64,000 nt of DNA from Rostrohypoxylon terebratum (Eukaryota > Ascomycota > Sordariomycetes > Xylariales > Hypoxylaceae), in assembly GCA_022497145.1 (NCBI GenBank), contig MU385922.1, forward strand, positions 62,001-126,000. The letters are read 5' to 3'. Positions within the stretch are counted from its first letter, which is position 1. The number at the start of each line of letters is the position of its first letter. The position numbers were made by a program, and so were the translations under genes. A model generated the notes under the pieces. That model was not told where the DNA came from and did not search any database. It saw only the letters and a list, made by a program, of their open reading frames with translations. This document shows, piece after piece, positions 11,080 to 24,424 of the stretch.

Positions 11080-12740
11080 ATGTCATCCCCCGAGGACGAG
11101 GAGTTGATCGCGAAGATCTCCAACCTGGCCAGTGCGTCTTGACACTAAATTCTCATTAGAAATTCACGCTCACCTTCATTTAGGCCGAATCAATCGCTTC
11201 AAGGCCCAGCGCGATGGTCAGCCTCACTCAGGTTTGAAATGCCCTAGGCCCTAGGCTTGTCTCAGTCCAGGATCTCCGAAGATGATGCTAACTCCATGCA
11301 CTAAGATTCCCCTCGTCCTTCTCGCACTTCGTCTTACCGCGCTTCCCCGTATCCCTCTCCCTCAACTTATCGGGGTGGCCGTGGAGGCCGTGGAGGCCGT
11401 GGCGGATTCCGACCGGTGTATCGTAACAAGACCTTGGTCCTTAATGGCCAATCCCAAACCCAGCCCGCCTCCGACTCGGGCGAAGGATCTAACGATGCCT
11501 CTGATTCTCCCACTCCCTCAGCGACATTTGTCACTAAACATGACCGCCACCTGCAATTGATCAAATCTGATGTCTACGAGAAGGAATCGCAGAATCGCGT
11601 CAATGCAATTGAGCAGACACTTCGCCAGAAGCAACTGAAGAGAGACAAGAAGGAGAAGGCTGCATTCATGAGCAGTGTAGTCCAGGCCGGTGCTAGCCCA
11701 ACTTCCACTGATCAACCTAACGTACCACAGTCAGCTTCTCCGTTCGAGGTGATGGTGGATGGTATCCGTTTCCGAGTTGTCCAGCAAGGTAGCAAGCTTG
11801 TGAAAGCACAAGGTAAGTAGTCCTACGAGAAGGCACGTAACCTTCAGTCTCTGACTAAGATATGTATAGACGATGTCAACCCCCCTTCCGCTACCCCCAA
11901 GGTGACTACCATCGGCGGAGTCAAGTTTTATCGAACCAAGCATGGCAACCTCGTTCGGCACGGTGTCGTGCAAGCCCAGCGGTATGTGTCCCGAGACAAA
12001 AGAGGAGTTCGATACTGATAAAAATGGCATTGCTAGTTACGCTGGAGGAGTAACGAAGGTCAACGAACTTTGCAAGACCTTCGCATGGACCGGTATCGTC
12101 TTCCTCAAACTTAGGGAAAAGCCCATTTCGCGAATCACGGAGGATTGCGGCGTGGTAAGGTCCCCAGTGCAGGTACTAATGTCTCCTTGTAGGATCGTGT
12201 CCCAAAGGCCCCTCGTGCCGCTACGTCCACGACGCTTCGAAGACGGCTATATGCCGAGACTACTTGGTCAAGGGTAAATGCCTTCATGGTTTAGATTGCG
12301 ACCTTTCACATGACATTACAGAGCAGCGTACCCCCCTCTGCGTGCATTTCGCCAAGGGCAACTGTCACAACCCTTCGTGCTCGTACGTGCACGCGGAGCA
12401 CTCTCTGGCAGACCCGGTGTGCCAGGCTTTCGGCACGTACGGATACTGCGAGCAGGGAGCTCGATGCACCTATCGCCACGTATTCGAGTGCCCGGAATTC
12501 AGCAACACGGGTATTTGTAAGAACAAGGGCTGTAAGCGTCCCCATATTGAAAGGGCGAGTGTCCTACGCAAGAAGAGCAACCGCCTATCGGCGGGTAACC
12601 TAGAAGATTTGTCGAGCGATGATGAGGACGCCGCGGCGGACAGCGACGACATCGATTCTGACGATGTCGAGGAGTTCATCAAGAAAGAAGATGATGACGA
12701 CCTTGATTTCGCGCAGCAAAAAGACTTCATCGGATTCTAA
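11080..12740 (+). CDS. CCCH zinc-finger protein, ZC3H3/Red5 type
   Basis: Exons 11080-11131, 11184-11231, 11306-11812, 11870-11981, 12037-12092 and 12193-12740, giving 440 residues with all phases consistent. The N-terminus is helical (EDEELIAKISNLAS), followed by an RGG-type Arg/Gly run (RGGRGGRGGRGGFRP) and a coiled region. The C-terminal half has five tandem CCCH fingers with spacing Cx7-8Cx4-5Cx3H, from CKTFAWTGSC to CKRPH. The tail is acidic. Five closely packed fingers are the hallmark of ZC3H3; the S. pombe relative Red5 works in nuclear RNA surveillance with the MTREC complex. A role in nuclear mRNA 3'-end processing or RNA decay is inferred from the family. The first two coding exons are very short (52 and 48 nt). 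Confidence 0.88.
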
Positions 12741-14505
12741 TGGGAGTCCGATGGGTTTCGGGGGGGTGCGTTCGCCGCTAACTCCCGTACTAACACATCT
12801 AGGTCTTCTCAACGATTGTCTCTTGGACAATGTTCGACATGAATATGCTAAAGGACAGTGTTCTGATTTTCTGCGATGCGGTCTTCTACTAGTCTTTCTA
12901 GGCTACTATCTAAACGGGCATATATGCCACGGCCTCTTTAGTTTGGCGTTTGAGGGATGCCCTTTGCACTACGGACCTGATACCCCTTCTGCGATGATGC
13001 GCCTCGGATGAGGCGTTCGTTAGGGAATTGATACCCCTGACGAGTAACGAGGAAGAAAAGAGAAGAAAAAAGAAAAGATAAGAGAGAGATAGATAATTGT
13101 TGCAGTCAATAAAGTGTATTGTCTTTTCACTGTTGTCGTCTGAAATCTGTGATATTGACAATGAGTCAATGGCACATTTGTGTGTATACGTCTTGTGATA
13201 GAAAATAGGATCCATCTCCAATTCTCCAATTCTCCAATGGTTACTGTATAGTGTCGCTGAAACCAGTGAAAGTATAGGGCCCTTAGGCGCACTCGATTGA
13301 CTGGAAGCGATTTAGTCAAGGGCTATTTGTCTTGAGTTCCTGTTACCGTGAACCGTATCAGTCAATTGCTTTTCTAAGGTGCATTAATTTGATACAGTTT
13401 TTATCATATTTGTTCCAATGTAAAATTGATAAAATTGATGATTAGGTAATCTTCATTTTGCGCCGTTGCCAAGCTGTTGATGCGCTAAAATCCGACCAAC
13501 CCAGGTGCACTCAGGGCTGCCCAGCGCCTTAACCGCAGCCCGCCCGCCTAATAGAGCTCTCTAAAAGCCTTTAGGTTAGGGCTTCCATTATAAGCAGTAA
13601 TGGTAAAAGGGGGCTCCCTCTTCCGCCTCTCCCCCCCTGGGTCCCTGCGCAAACTGCAACCAACCTCAGCCCAGAAAGGTTACCTCCAGGTCACCCCCAC
13701 TACACCCACTACAAACACTACAAACACTACAAGAGTCCCCTCAAAGACCCTCAAGATCCATCCCGATCCATCCTGCGACCCTAAAAAAGTTGTCCGAAAC
13801 AGGTACGGTCAATGTTGAGCCAATCTTGGCGCGCCGGTTCTCTGAAAAGAGGTAAAAGCCGTGCAGACCGTGCAGACTGTGCCTCGTACCGGATGGATTG
13901 AAACAAAGGGTTGTATGTCTTGTCTCTTGTCTCTTGTCTCTTGTTCTCTTTTCAATTTCTTGTCTCTTGTCTCTTGTTACTCGAAGGGGTGGCTGCGAAT
14001 GCCGAATGGGAAGCTGAAAATCAACCTTTGAAACAGCCCCCTTTCTGCGCTTCTGTGCTTTTTTCTAGGCCAGTCATTCCCCTAAGGCCCCTAAAGAGTA
14101 CTGAGTACAGTTGAGGGCTCGGCGCGTAAGATTGGTCATTGGGGCTGTTTAAATTGGGATGAATGGGTGAATCGGCTTAGCTTGAAATAATTGAAAGCCT
14201 ATTAAAGAACCGAGGGACGACTTTTGGCTGCTGCTACTGCTTCTGCTGCGACTACTCGACTACTACTGTTACGACTGACTGCGACTAAAGCTGCTCGAAC
14301 GAATTCAATTCTATAATTACTTACCTCATAGCATTTTTAACGACTACGACCCTTACCATTGGACCTCCTTGATATATGTAAACATCAGTATTAGAAACGA
14401 GAAGAAGCAGAGCGAAATACTTCCCTAATTGCGACCAATCACGAAACGAAAAAACGAAAAAACGAAAACACAAAAATATAATACAACATAAAAAACGAAT
14501 AAACG
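12741..14505. other. Intergenic between CCCH gene and Sel1 gene
   Basis: Holds the 3' flank of the CCCH gene, a pyrimidine-rich tract near 13600-13740 with ACTACAAAC repeats, the heptamer repeat at 13916-13977, and an A-rich leader (ACGAAAAA repeats, 14435-14500) just before the Sel1 gene start. No coding frame was accepted. Confidence 0.5.
13916..13977. repeat. (CTTGTCT)n heptamer repeat
   Basis: Two blocks of TCTTGTC units, separated by a short T-rich spacer. Confidence 0.85.
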
Positions 14506-17500
14506 ATGGGGCTCCGCGATCTGGTCAGAAAGAAGGATCACTTCGACGGCGGCGTCGATCGCGAGACGCTGGATAGGCTAGCCGGGCCCGAGTTCACCTT
14601 CATCCGGTCGGACACGCACGCGCAGGAGATCATCCACCCGCCTACGGACAGGAACTACCTCACGACGACGGCGACGACGAATACGACGACGACGGGACCA
14701 CCATCCGCTAGAGATAACCATCATGGTGCGGGAGGCTCGCGATCGCGCAGGAGCTTAGACGTGTTCAGGCCTCGTTCGCGCGCGTCCAGCACGTCTTCCG
14801 CGCAGAGCGAACAGCAGCAGCCCGCGGCGCCGTCGACCCACCGCCGGCTCTCGCAGCGGCTGCACCTGTCGAAGGCGCCGCAGACGTCGGAGTTCGTGCC
14901 GGAGAACCTGCCGCAGATCAACGTGAGCGCGGCGGACGGTAGCGGCGGCAAGGGAGCGGTGGGGAGCGTGATCGGAGGGGCGATCGCGGGCGTGGGTTTA
15001 GGCGCGGGGGGAGTGGGCGCAGGCGCGAACGTGAACGCGAACGTGAGCGTGGTGGTGGTGGCCGACAAGGACGCCAGCGAGAGCCAGTGGGAGAAGAGGG
15101 CCACGATCCTCGCCGAGGCCAACGAGAGGGGCCAGCGACGGAGCAGGTCCCCTAGCGTCAACGTGGCCCCGTCGCCGTCCGCCTCTCATTCGCCGTACCC
15201 TTCGTCCGCGGACTTGGCCGGGCTCAGACTGTACGATGAGGGCGGAAACGGAAACGGAAGGAGCTATAACGGAGCTGGGGGGAACAACGGTTACGGTGGT
15301 GGTGCTGGTGCTGGTGGTGTTGGTGGGGGAGGGGGGAGTGCCAGATCGGACGGCGTCGTCTCGTCGAAGGCGATCGACGAGCAGATCCAGGAAGCCATCC
15401 GATTGCACGAGGAGGGCCAGCTCGACCAGTCCACGGCCTTGTTCGGCCGCTTGGCCGATCCGCAGGGGGCGAATAATCCCCTGAGTCAGGTCCTCTACGG
15501 ACTCGCTCTGAGGTCAGTATTTTTGTTTGGATCGCCACTATCTCGCATTTTCGCATTTCCGCATCTTGTCTCCGTTCTTTTTTTTCTTTTTTTGGTCTTG
15601 GGTTTATGCGATGCGATGCGATGCACCGTGCTACTATTTATGGAAGCAATCGCATCTTCGCAGTTTGCAGACTGCAGATTGCAGATTGCGTCTTCGCGCT
15701 ATACTCGTGTCTATCTGTGACGCGCACGTTCTCCTTGCTTTGCGGGTCTAGAATCGGTCTCTCCGGCCTGCCTCCATGAGATGCGGAAGTTAGGGCCGGG
15801 AGGACGAGGAGGAGTCGCGGCTTTCTGGGTAGCAAACATCATGGATGGGTCAACTTGCGAATAGACCGTCGGTGGCAAAGTTGTCTACTGACTGGTTGGA
15901 CAATACGAATACGAAGTATTGCGGCAGCACAAAAATGATCGGAAATACATCATAATCAACATCATCATGACGGTCATCCATCTCAAAGGGTCAAAAGAAG
16001 CGAAGCTAACGACCGCTTTGGCGGACTTTCAGGCACGGCTGGGGCTGCGAACCAGATCCCGAGAGAGCTGTCACGTACCTTTCGGCGGCGGCGTCGAACG
16101 CGGCAGCGGTCGAGAGCATGGCGCTACAGGCGGGCCTCAAGAAAGGCGGCGCCGCCAAGGGCGAGCTCGTCCTGGCCATCTTCGAATTGGCGAATTGCTT
16201 CCGCCACGGCTGGGGCATCCCCCAAGACCCAGTCGCCGCCAAGCAGGTGGGTCATCTCTTACGTTACTGTCACCGTTTCATTATTGAAGCACCCGGCCGG
16301 AATAGGGGTAGTAGGAGCTATGTCAAGTGGATGATTAATGAATATCGAGAAAAGTGTGTGTGTGTTAATGAAGTCAATGTGTGTGTGGAAGAATCGGAAA
16401 GGGGAAAAGAGCGAGCGAAAGAAGGGATGATTACGACACTTTACGCCTGTATACCCTACCTGCTTAACCAGAGGCATATTGCCGTCGTTAAGGAGTCCCG
16501 CTGTTTGTTTTTTTTTGTGTGTGTGTGATGATCAGATCGGCTAATATCTAATATCGGGCAGTATTACGAGACGGCCGCAAACCTTGGAGACACCGGTAAG
16601 TGATGTGGTCCGACCTACCTGTCGAGAACAGACCACCACCTCTTCGTCGCGTGGACGAAAGTTGCGGTATGCGATGTATGCGATGTACGGGATAGGCTAA
16701 CGAACGGGGCTCCTCGGTTTACACAGATGCCATGAACGAGGTCGGATGGTGCTATCTTGAGGGCTTCGGATGCAAGAAAGACAAGGTACGTCTCGACGGG
16801 CTCGACGTTGAGAGACGTTGAGCGTTAGTTTAGGCGCAAAGGCGAAAAAGCTAGCCCAGTCTCGCTTCCTCCTTCTCCCCTTTCCCTCCCTCGCCGCCCA
16901 TCTATTTCCTCTCTCCGTCACATATCACTTCCGAATCCGTCGCCTCACGTCCCTGCCCAAAGCTGCGAACGCTTAAACAGCACAACAACACACCATGCAC
17001 CCATGAGCGACAGCTAGACATCGATGAGGTGTCAGCCTCATGTGGTTTAGATTGTGGCTTGTTCATGATTCAGCTCCGGCTCGCTTAGCATTCACGGTTA
17101 GATCAAGATGTCTGTGATGTCTTGTCTCTGTCTAGTGCCTCTCCAAAGGGAGAAGCGGCGAGCTAAAGTATGCCTGTTGGCTGCTGGCAGATCGCGATCC
17201 CTCTCCCGTTGGGCAGCAATGAGGCTTAAGCTCGGCCGCAAATCAGGGCCACCTGGCGACGCATCACCTGAACTGAGACAGGTTTACGTACCTAAGCACC
17301 TAAGACACCTAAGACACCTAACCAGATCCACGAAATAGCCCCCCCTTTTACCCCTTTAACTACCATTCCTCCGTATACCCATACCTTACAACGTACATTA
17401 CATATCGCGCTACCTGAGTAAGGAAAGGGGGAAGGAAGATCACATGAGACTAACCGTATGCTTCCTCTATAGTATGCTGCTGCGAGGTACTACCGCTTGG

Positions 17501-18436
17501 CGGAGGAGAACGGCAACAAGACCCTTGGAAATACATGGTAAGTTGTCATCGATTTGTTTACGTTTCCTCCAGTCTCATAAGATCTCTCGTACGACGGCCA
17601 CTTTTATGATTACCCATCTTGGCACGATCTCCCTCTCCCTTTCGCTACCTCACCCCCCGTGCGTCGGCGGCACAGCAAAGTAGAGCAGTAGAGTGCTGCA
17701 GGACCCCGGCCGTCGCGGGTGAGTGGCTTCCCCCTTTAAGGTAGACAGGTAGACGACTAGGGCTCTCCGTGCTCTCGGAACCAGTAGCGAAGTTGTTCGC
17801 CTTACTTTTTTTTTGTTTTTTACATCACTTACCAACTTTGATTCTTGACGAAGCTGGTTTCTCCGGACGGGGGGTCTAGAACAAGGCTCCTCTTTTTTCC
17901 CTCTTTTTTATTTGGGCTTCCACGCTTGTCTTTCTCCAACAGGACGGGTCGCGGAAACGGGCCTCGCGGGTCGGGGTCTAGGGGCGGATAGGCGAATCAG
18001 AGCCTCATCTTTCACCGAACCCGGGAATTGTCGCCTTTTGTTTCCCTCTTTTCTTAGGTCCCTCCTCGCTTGTCCACTTGTTTCGTCGTGGCTTTAGCTC
18101 GCTCACGCCATGGCCAATGTAAATGCCTCAGTTGCAATAGCGGAGCTGCCCGGCGCTTGTGTCGTCGCTCTCTCACTCTCTTTTTTTCTTGTCTATCGAT
18201 GTTCTTACGCTACCTACCTATCACCTAGCCTGTCTCTACCTACCTATTGCTTTGCTCTGCTACTCTGCGCTGTTCCTTTTTTCCAAGTGGTCCTTGCCGA
18301 ACTTCTCCGAATCTAGCATCTACACATCTACATGTCTACCTCCTATTGCAACGCTCGCTCCCTTACTAACCAATGACGCACCGCGCTTAGGATATGGAAG
18401 GACAAGTACAATCCTACAAACCCCAAGAAGAGATAG
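14506..18436 (+). CDS. Sel1-repeat protein (Ack1-like)
   Basis: Exons 14506-15512, 16033-16246, 16562-16595, 16727-16785, 17473-17537 and 18391-18436, giving 474 residues; every junction keeps phase. The N-terminal third starts MGLRDLVRKKDHF and contains EFTFIRSDTHAQEII, which I recall as typical of fungal Ack1-like proteins. A Ser/Ala/Gly-rich low-complexity stretch follows, with a poly-Gly block near residues 265-285. The C-terminal part has Sel1 repeats (HGWGCEPDPERAVTYL, FRHGWGIPQDPVAAKQYY, EVGWCYLEGFGCKKDKYAAARYY) and ends GNTWIWKDKYNP. Sel1 repeats are alpha-helical scaffolds. S. cerevisiae Ack1 acts upstream of protein kinase C/cell-wall signalling, so a signalling adaptor is the likely role. 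The introns are remarkably long (520, 315, 131, 687 and 853 nt), and two internal exons are 34 and 59 nt. Confidence 0.83.
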
Positions 18437-21400
18437 AAATAAGCATGTGCATCCCGCGGACTCGGACTCGTTCGCAGGGTACTATAGAGAGAGAGAGAGG
18501 AGAGAGAGGGTAATAGTAGCTATGATGGTAGAGAGGAGAAGCAGAAACATACCTAATCTTGGCCATTCGTCAATCGCGTTTGCGACTATGCAGTGCTCCG
18601 GTCCGTTTCGTGGCGCTCTATTACGGCATCCCTCGCGCAACAGATGCGGAGGTCTTGACAATGCAAGCAGTAGCAGTAGCAGTAGCCGTAGTTGTACTAC
18701 AGCGTATGGGTATGTACCTATGTATGTATGTGTGCGCGTACGTAGTCATCTTGGTAGCAGGTATGCACCTATCCTGGGGCAGGGCAGATTCCCTCTTTGT
18801 ACTGGCAAACATGACGATAGAGACCGATCGAGCGAATGCGCAACGGATAAGGATGGCCGATTTGGGGGAGGGGCCAAGACACAACACCCTTCTCTCTTAG
18901 CTTTTTGGAATAGCCAGTCAAGTCAGTTTTACCTCTGTCCTCATTCGTGGGGTGCGGTGGTGGAGGGCGAGGTCGCAGCTGGTGGCGGCGTACTAGATAT
19001 GCTTCTGTACATCATCTCTGCATATGCATCGACGATTGTGGGGGAAATGCATGTTTCTGAATAAGGTGCGGCCTCTTCTCTTTGTTTGTGTCTCTTCGCC
19101 GGTCTAGGAGGGGGGCGTCTCTCTTCTCTGTGGTCCGGGAAGAAGAGGGGGGGGGTGAGCGAGCGGGAGGATAGGTCGATAGGGGGGTGTAGGAGATGCG
19201 CTGCCTACGCCGTAGATCCCCTAGAACAAGGGACTCGGGGTGGGAAAGTCTGCCTGCTTGGCTTACGGGATTACCTGGATATCTGGATGTCTGGATGGCG
19301 TAAATGCGCAATTGTGCACTTTGGGCAGCGCGCCCGTTCGCTTGTTCGCCCGTCGCCGCCAATGGGGGGGCACGGTTCGATGATGAATTGGTTCAATTGT
19401 TCAATTGGGTTGCTTGGTTGGTTGGTGGCTCTTCGGCGCTTGGTCTTGTCGAGGCAGACAAGACTTTTATGGCTGCGACTTTACTGCTAAGTAACCCTGA
19501 TTCACTGGACGCCAGACACTCGTGCTATATGTCCATCCCGTCCCATCCCTTCCACACAAGCTCCTAGCTTCGCTTCCCCATGCGGAGAAGGGCATGCGGC
19601 TGACTGAGCCTGCCTCTGTTTCATATATCTTTAATATACCGGATCGACCGGTAGGAGTTCACTTCTTTGGCACCTTGATGACCCGTTCGGGTTGGAGAGG
19701 CATACACTATTGTTTGTCTCGATTTGCGTAGGTTACGACGGGCTTAGACAAGGGTCTAGACTTAGGCTTAGAGTATACGACTTACGTCGGCTTTAGTATA
19801 AGCTGGTTGTTATATTTCTTCATGTCTTGCATGAATACAGTCAGCTCAGCATCAGCATTGGCTATAGCAGCACACTATCTCATGGAGAGCATCGAGGTTC
19901 CACCACCCGATGTCGTCCGTTCCTTCGTGGGAGAAAGCGCCTAGCCTTGGCTTTGGAATGTTACTTTGCTCTACTCCTTACCTCAGACGTCGTCCCCCAA
20001 TCTGTATAGCCCGAAGATCCTAGTCCGTATATACGACCTTCTAGTGTAACGCGCCGCCAATAACGGTTTCTTTTTACGATAAAATTGGTAGAGATAGAGA
20101 GCCAGAGCCTTGCCTTGCCTTCTTACTCTCTCACTTACGTCTCATCGCGCCGGCGATCAGCAATGCCTTCCCCAACCTGTGGCTCCGGGGCAGGCGCCGC
20201 ACGTCCCGGATGGGCGTAAGCCGTGTTCTGGTGTAAGCTGGAATGCACGCGAAGGAGAAATAAAGAAAGAAACATACCTATCCATGCTGCGAAACCCTGT
20301 GCAGGCATTATTTTCTCCGGCGGTGTCTATCACGTCCTACTTCGCTCTCGGATATCTCGATCAAGCCTCTCCCGCATCGCCTCGCACCCCCGCCGCCCGT
20401 GTTATATTCGTACGTAAAGGCCCCTATCTCCTAACGCCACTCCTAGCCTCCCGCGACCTTATCGTCCCACGAACCTCCCTTCCACACGGCGGGATTCATT
20501 TGCCCATCTGCGTCTGTAAGACGTGTCCGCCGCGCTGTGAGTGGGCGCGAACTTACCTTACCTAGGCGTCTGGCAAGGCAGTCAAGGCACATCTTGGCCT
20601 CTGTGGCGGATTTTGGACGATCCCGTAGCACGCCGGTGCTGCGTGATGCGATGCGCCGTTTGTGTATGACGGTAGGTATAGGTTAGTTAGGTTAGGTAGG
20701 TATCTACGAATGCTACATTGTACGTGGGCGACGTAGTATATCTAGAAGTTTGTGCGACGGTGTGCTTCATCGACGGTCTAAGGCATAAAGGGACCTATAT
20801 GACAAGAAAGGAGTCATAAACCCAAGCTGTGGAAGGTATGCCAATCGTAGAAAACTAGATACAGCACATGCACAAACGGGCAAATAAACGCGGTGATACG
20901 TCTCTTTTTTTTCTTTCTCTCTCTCTCTCTTCGAAATGTCTGGGGATGAGAGCACGGCGGTGTTATCATTGCCCCCTCATATCATATATGCTTAGAAGCT
21001 ATAGCTATTGATAGGACGAAAATCGTTACCTCAGGGGACGCCGCTTAAGCCCCTGTATTACCTTAAGGCATCTTCCCAGCCGTGCCACGAAAAATATACT
21101 CCGAGCCCGTCACTGGCCTCTATCAGCAACTTGCCGTTTTATCCCAGGGCGAGTGAGGGCCAATGCTGTCGCTATACCCTTCGACATCGCACTCTACTCG
21201 AGACAGGCTCGCACGCCACCGACTTCCGTGTTCCCCCCAACCTGCCTTAGGTACCTATTCTTCGCGCATATCATGAAGATTTCTAAGTTTGTGACACGCA
21301 CGCACGCACACACATACGCACACGGAGTCGACTCAAAACAGTCCTTTCCCATCCCCATCCCCGTGGGGAAAGAAAAAGAAAGGGAAAAGGCGATGGGAAG

Positions 21401-22750
21401 GAGGAGGGAATAAAGTGCCGAGTGCGACGACGCCCCAGAGGAATTCGGACACGTACCACAGGCGATGATGGCATGACGGACGGGGCCCGCGAAACAGAAG
21501 GGAGAGCACAGAGCAGATGCCGGGTACAGGGTAGAAAGGCGCAAGTAGGTATGTAGGTGCCTTAGGTAGGTACTAGGTAGGCAAGCTGGAGCGAAAAGCA
21601 GCTACCCGCCCCTCCTCGCAGCGACCCCGTCCGGGGCATTCCGGGCTCCCAGCTGCCTGGTCGTTGGTTTGTGGGCGTCGTCGGACGAGCTGGTCTGATC
21701 TGGGCTTCGCTTGACGGGATAAAGTGCCTTAGGTACGTAGGTAACTAGGTAGGTACGTAGTATAGGCCGTAAATTGTAGGCCGTGGGCTATAGTACATTG
21801 TAGTAACAGTGATGGTCGCGGCGGAGGAATTAAAGGTTTTCCACAGGTGCTTGTGTTTCTTATTCACTTGTTCATGGGTGCTTGGGTCGATGGTCTAGGC
21901 CTTAAGGCGAGACAGTGCAACGCCGCCTATGACTTTTGTCCGCCTGCTATAGTGCCTACCTGTGTCTAGGACTCTAGGTACTCACCTAAGCCATGTCGGC
22001 TTTTAGCTACCTAGTCTTTTCATGTTCTGTGGATGTTTACGTAGTGTGACCATCGTCATAGATAGGTCCGCAGTAATCGACAGAAGGTCAGGCAGATCAC
22101 GACCTATGTAGGACCTAGGTATGTAGAGAAAGTACGGTTACCAACCAAGGCGGATTTTAGAGAATACGGTATGTGAGCTTCCTACCTACCTAGGACCTAG
22201 GTAGTAGATGCGCGACCTACTTGAATTGGTAGCAGATGCGCAGATGCGAACATCCGTATTCCGATCTCACTTGTGATCTTACATACATATATACGTTCAT
22301 ACCTACCGTACCAACCTTCGAGGCCATTAGTAGACAATAATATGAATTCGAGGGACCTATGGGACCTATGGGATAGGCCGCATGCGCGAGTCCGCCCACA
22401 CACTTCGAACAGAATCTGCCTTAGTCAGGTAAGGTACTTACGCTACTGTAGGAGAAGCGTGAGTATGCATGTATGTTTATATGGGTGGATACGGTTCTGT
22501 GTTTTTTTTCTTTTTCTTTTTATGTACAATATGTGTGTAGTGGGTGTGGTGGGTGTAGGTTGTGGGATTTGTTTGGATGGATGAGAGAAGGTGGATAAGA
22601 GAAGATAGATGGATGGAGGACGGAATGGGGTTGGATTAGGTCAAACGGGGTTGAACGGGGGGAATGATGAGGATGAGGGGGATGAGAATGGGGAAAAATG
22701 CCAGTTGTCAAACCACGAGGTCAACCAACCCCTCGTCGCTGCTCGTCGAC

Positions 22751-22810
22751 TACCACTAATCTTCCACTAATCTTCCACTAATCTACCACCAACTACCACC
22801 AACTACCACC
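22751..22810. repeat. Tandem CCACTAATCTT / ACTACCACCA repeats
   Basis: Three near-identical 11-bp units followed by 10-bp units. Confidence 0.8.
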
Positions 22811-24210
22811 CCCTTTTCTGCTCGACCGGACCGCAAACCTGCCTCGCGTGAACACCACCCAACCCACCTAAATCCACCAAGCCCACTAAACCCACCAACG
22901 ACGAACAGGAAGAACAGGACGAACAGCTCCAAACCCTTCCAAAACCTGCATGCTTCCCCCGGAGTCCCGTGTTTGAGACAGCATGTGGGCGTCTCGGTGC
23001 AGTTATAGGTAAAGGTGCGTATGCGGCTTGCGGGTGGTGCTTGAAGAAGGAAAAGAAAAAAGTGTGGATGACGATGACGATGATGAGTGAGGTCACGCCT
23101 GCGGGCTATTTGATCTCCCACTCTAGTGCTCATCGGGATTTTTATTTTTATTTTAATTTTATCTCCCTTTTTTGTTTTTTTTATCTAGTTTATCTAGATG
23201 TATGTAGATGCCCTAATGAGAATGAGCATCGTGTGAGACATGGAAATCCAAGACATACAGACAGACCACACGAACGCTCTGTCATACCTGACCTACTTGA
23301 CCTACCTGATACATAGCCCGTCTTGGTCGTCTTGGTCGTCTTGTTACCATTCCCCCCCCCCCCTCACCGTTACCTAACCGATGCGGGTCCCTGTCTTGGA
23401 ATATTCATATAATATGCGCCGTGACGGCCGCTTTGATCGGCCTCGAACCAAACAATTCGCCATGTCTACCTTGACTAGACCTAGACCTACACGACCTTGT
23501 TCGGGAATACGTGGAAAAGCCGATGCGTGTATTGTTGTCATTGCGAAAGGATGAGAGGATAAAAAAAACAGCGTAGATTTCGAGACCTCGAAGAAAAAGA
23601 ATAGGAACGCGCAAGCAATAGCCCTCGTGAGCGTAGATGCATACAGATGTCTTGGCAGAGCGAAAGCCACAGCATCCGAGCTTCCAATCACCACGCAGGG
23701 TCGGCTTCTCTTTATTATTAGCTCGATGAGGGCATGTCTAGGATACTTGATAGGCTCATCCCACCTACGGGCCGGTGAAAAAGGTAAGAAAACGGAGCGA
23801 ATCACGACCGGCCATAGTTGAGGGTGCGAATTTATTCCTATTTCTCTGTATTACTACTGGTGCAAGCCGGCTCGGGGCGCAGCGAACTACTCCAAGGGGG
23901 AAATTAATTAACCTACATAATACCTGCACACACTGCACACACTGTACCTACTAGCATGTATCTACCGTGGGCGACGTAGGAAAGGGATTGGACGGGACCC
24001 GTATCGTATGCACGCAGTAGCATAGTATATGTAGTATTAGATAAGAATGACACCGTCCTAGGAGAAAAGGAACAGACGAGACGATAGCGTACCTACAAAT
24101 GCTTTCGGCTGGGTATAGCTGATTTAGGCAAGTGGAAGCACCCCATCTGATCTTACATCTCTAACCTAATGTATCCGTATCGTGCATATGCTCCTCGCTC
24201 GGCATTAGTC

Positions 24211-24231
24211 GAGAGAGAGAGAGAGAGAGAG
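24211..24231. repeat. (GA)n microsatellite
   Basis: An uninterrupted run of ten GA dinucleotides ending in an extra G. Confidence 0.9.
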
Positions 24232-24390
24232 GGCACATGAGGAGAATTGGGTAGCTCATTCGTTAGAGGTTACAGGTTACGAAGTTACAGCTTAGACTAT
24301 GGATGGATGGATGGACGATAGAACGCTAAGACGGTAGTATTTTTCATCTTATTCGAATTTGTTTTCATTTACTTGTAACTAGGCTAAGGG

Positions 24391-24424
24391 GTGAGAAGTG
24401 AGAAGTGAGAAGCGAGAAGCGAGA
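24391..24424. repeat. (GTGAGAA)n repeat
   Basis: About five heptamer units; the last two carry GC in place of GT. Confidence 0.85.

Noticed and set aside
18159..19064. Plus-strand frame of 301 codons
   Set aside because: Covers the last intron and final exon of the Sel1 gene in another frame and then repeat-rich spacer; composition is non-coding in character.
21545..21765. Telomere-like repeats
   Set aside because: The TAGGTAGG words are not TTAGGG arrays and are scattered, so they do not indicate a telomere.
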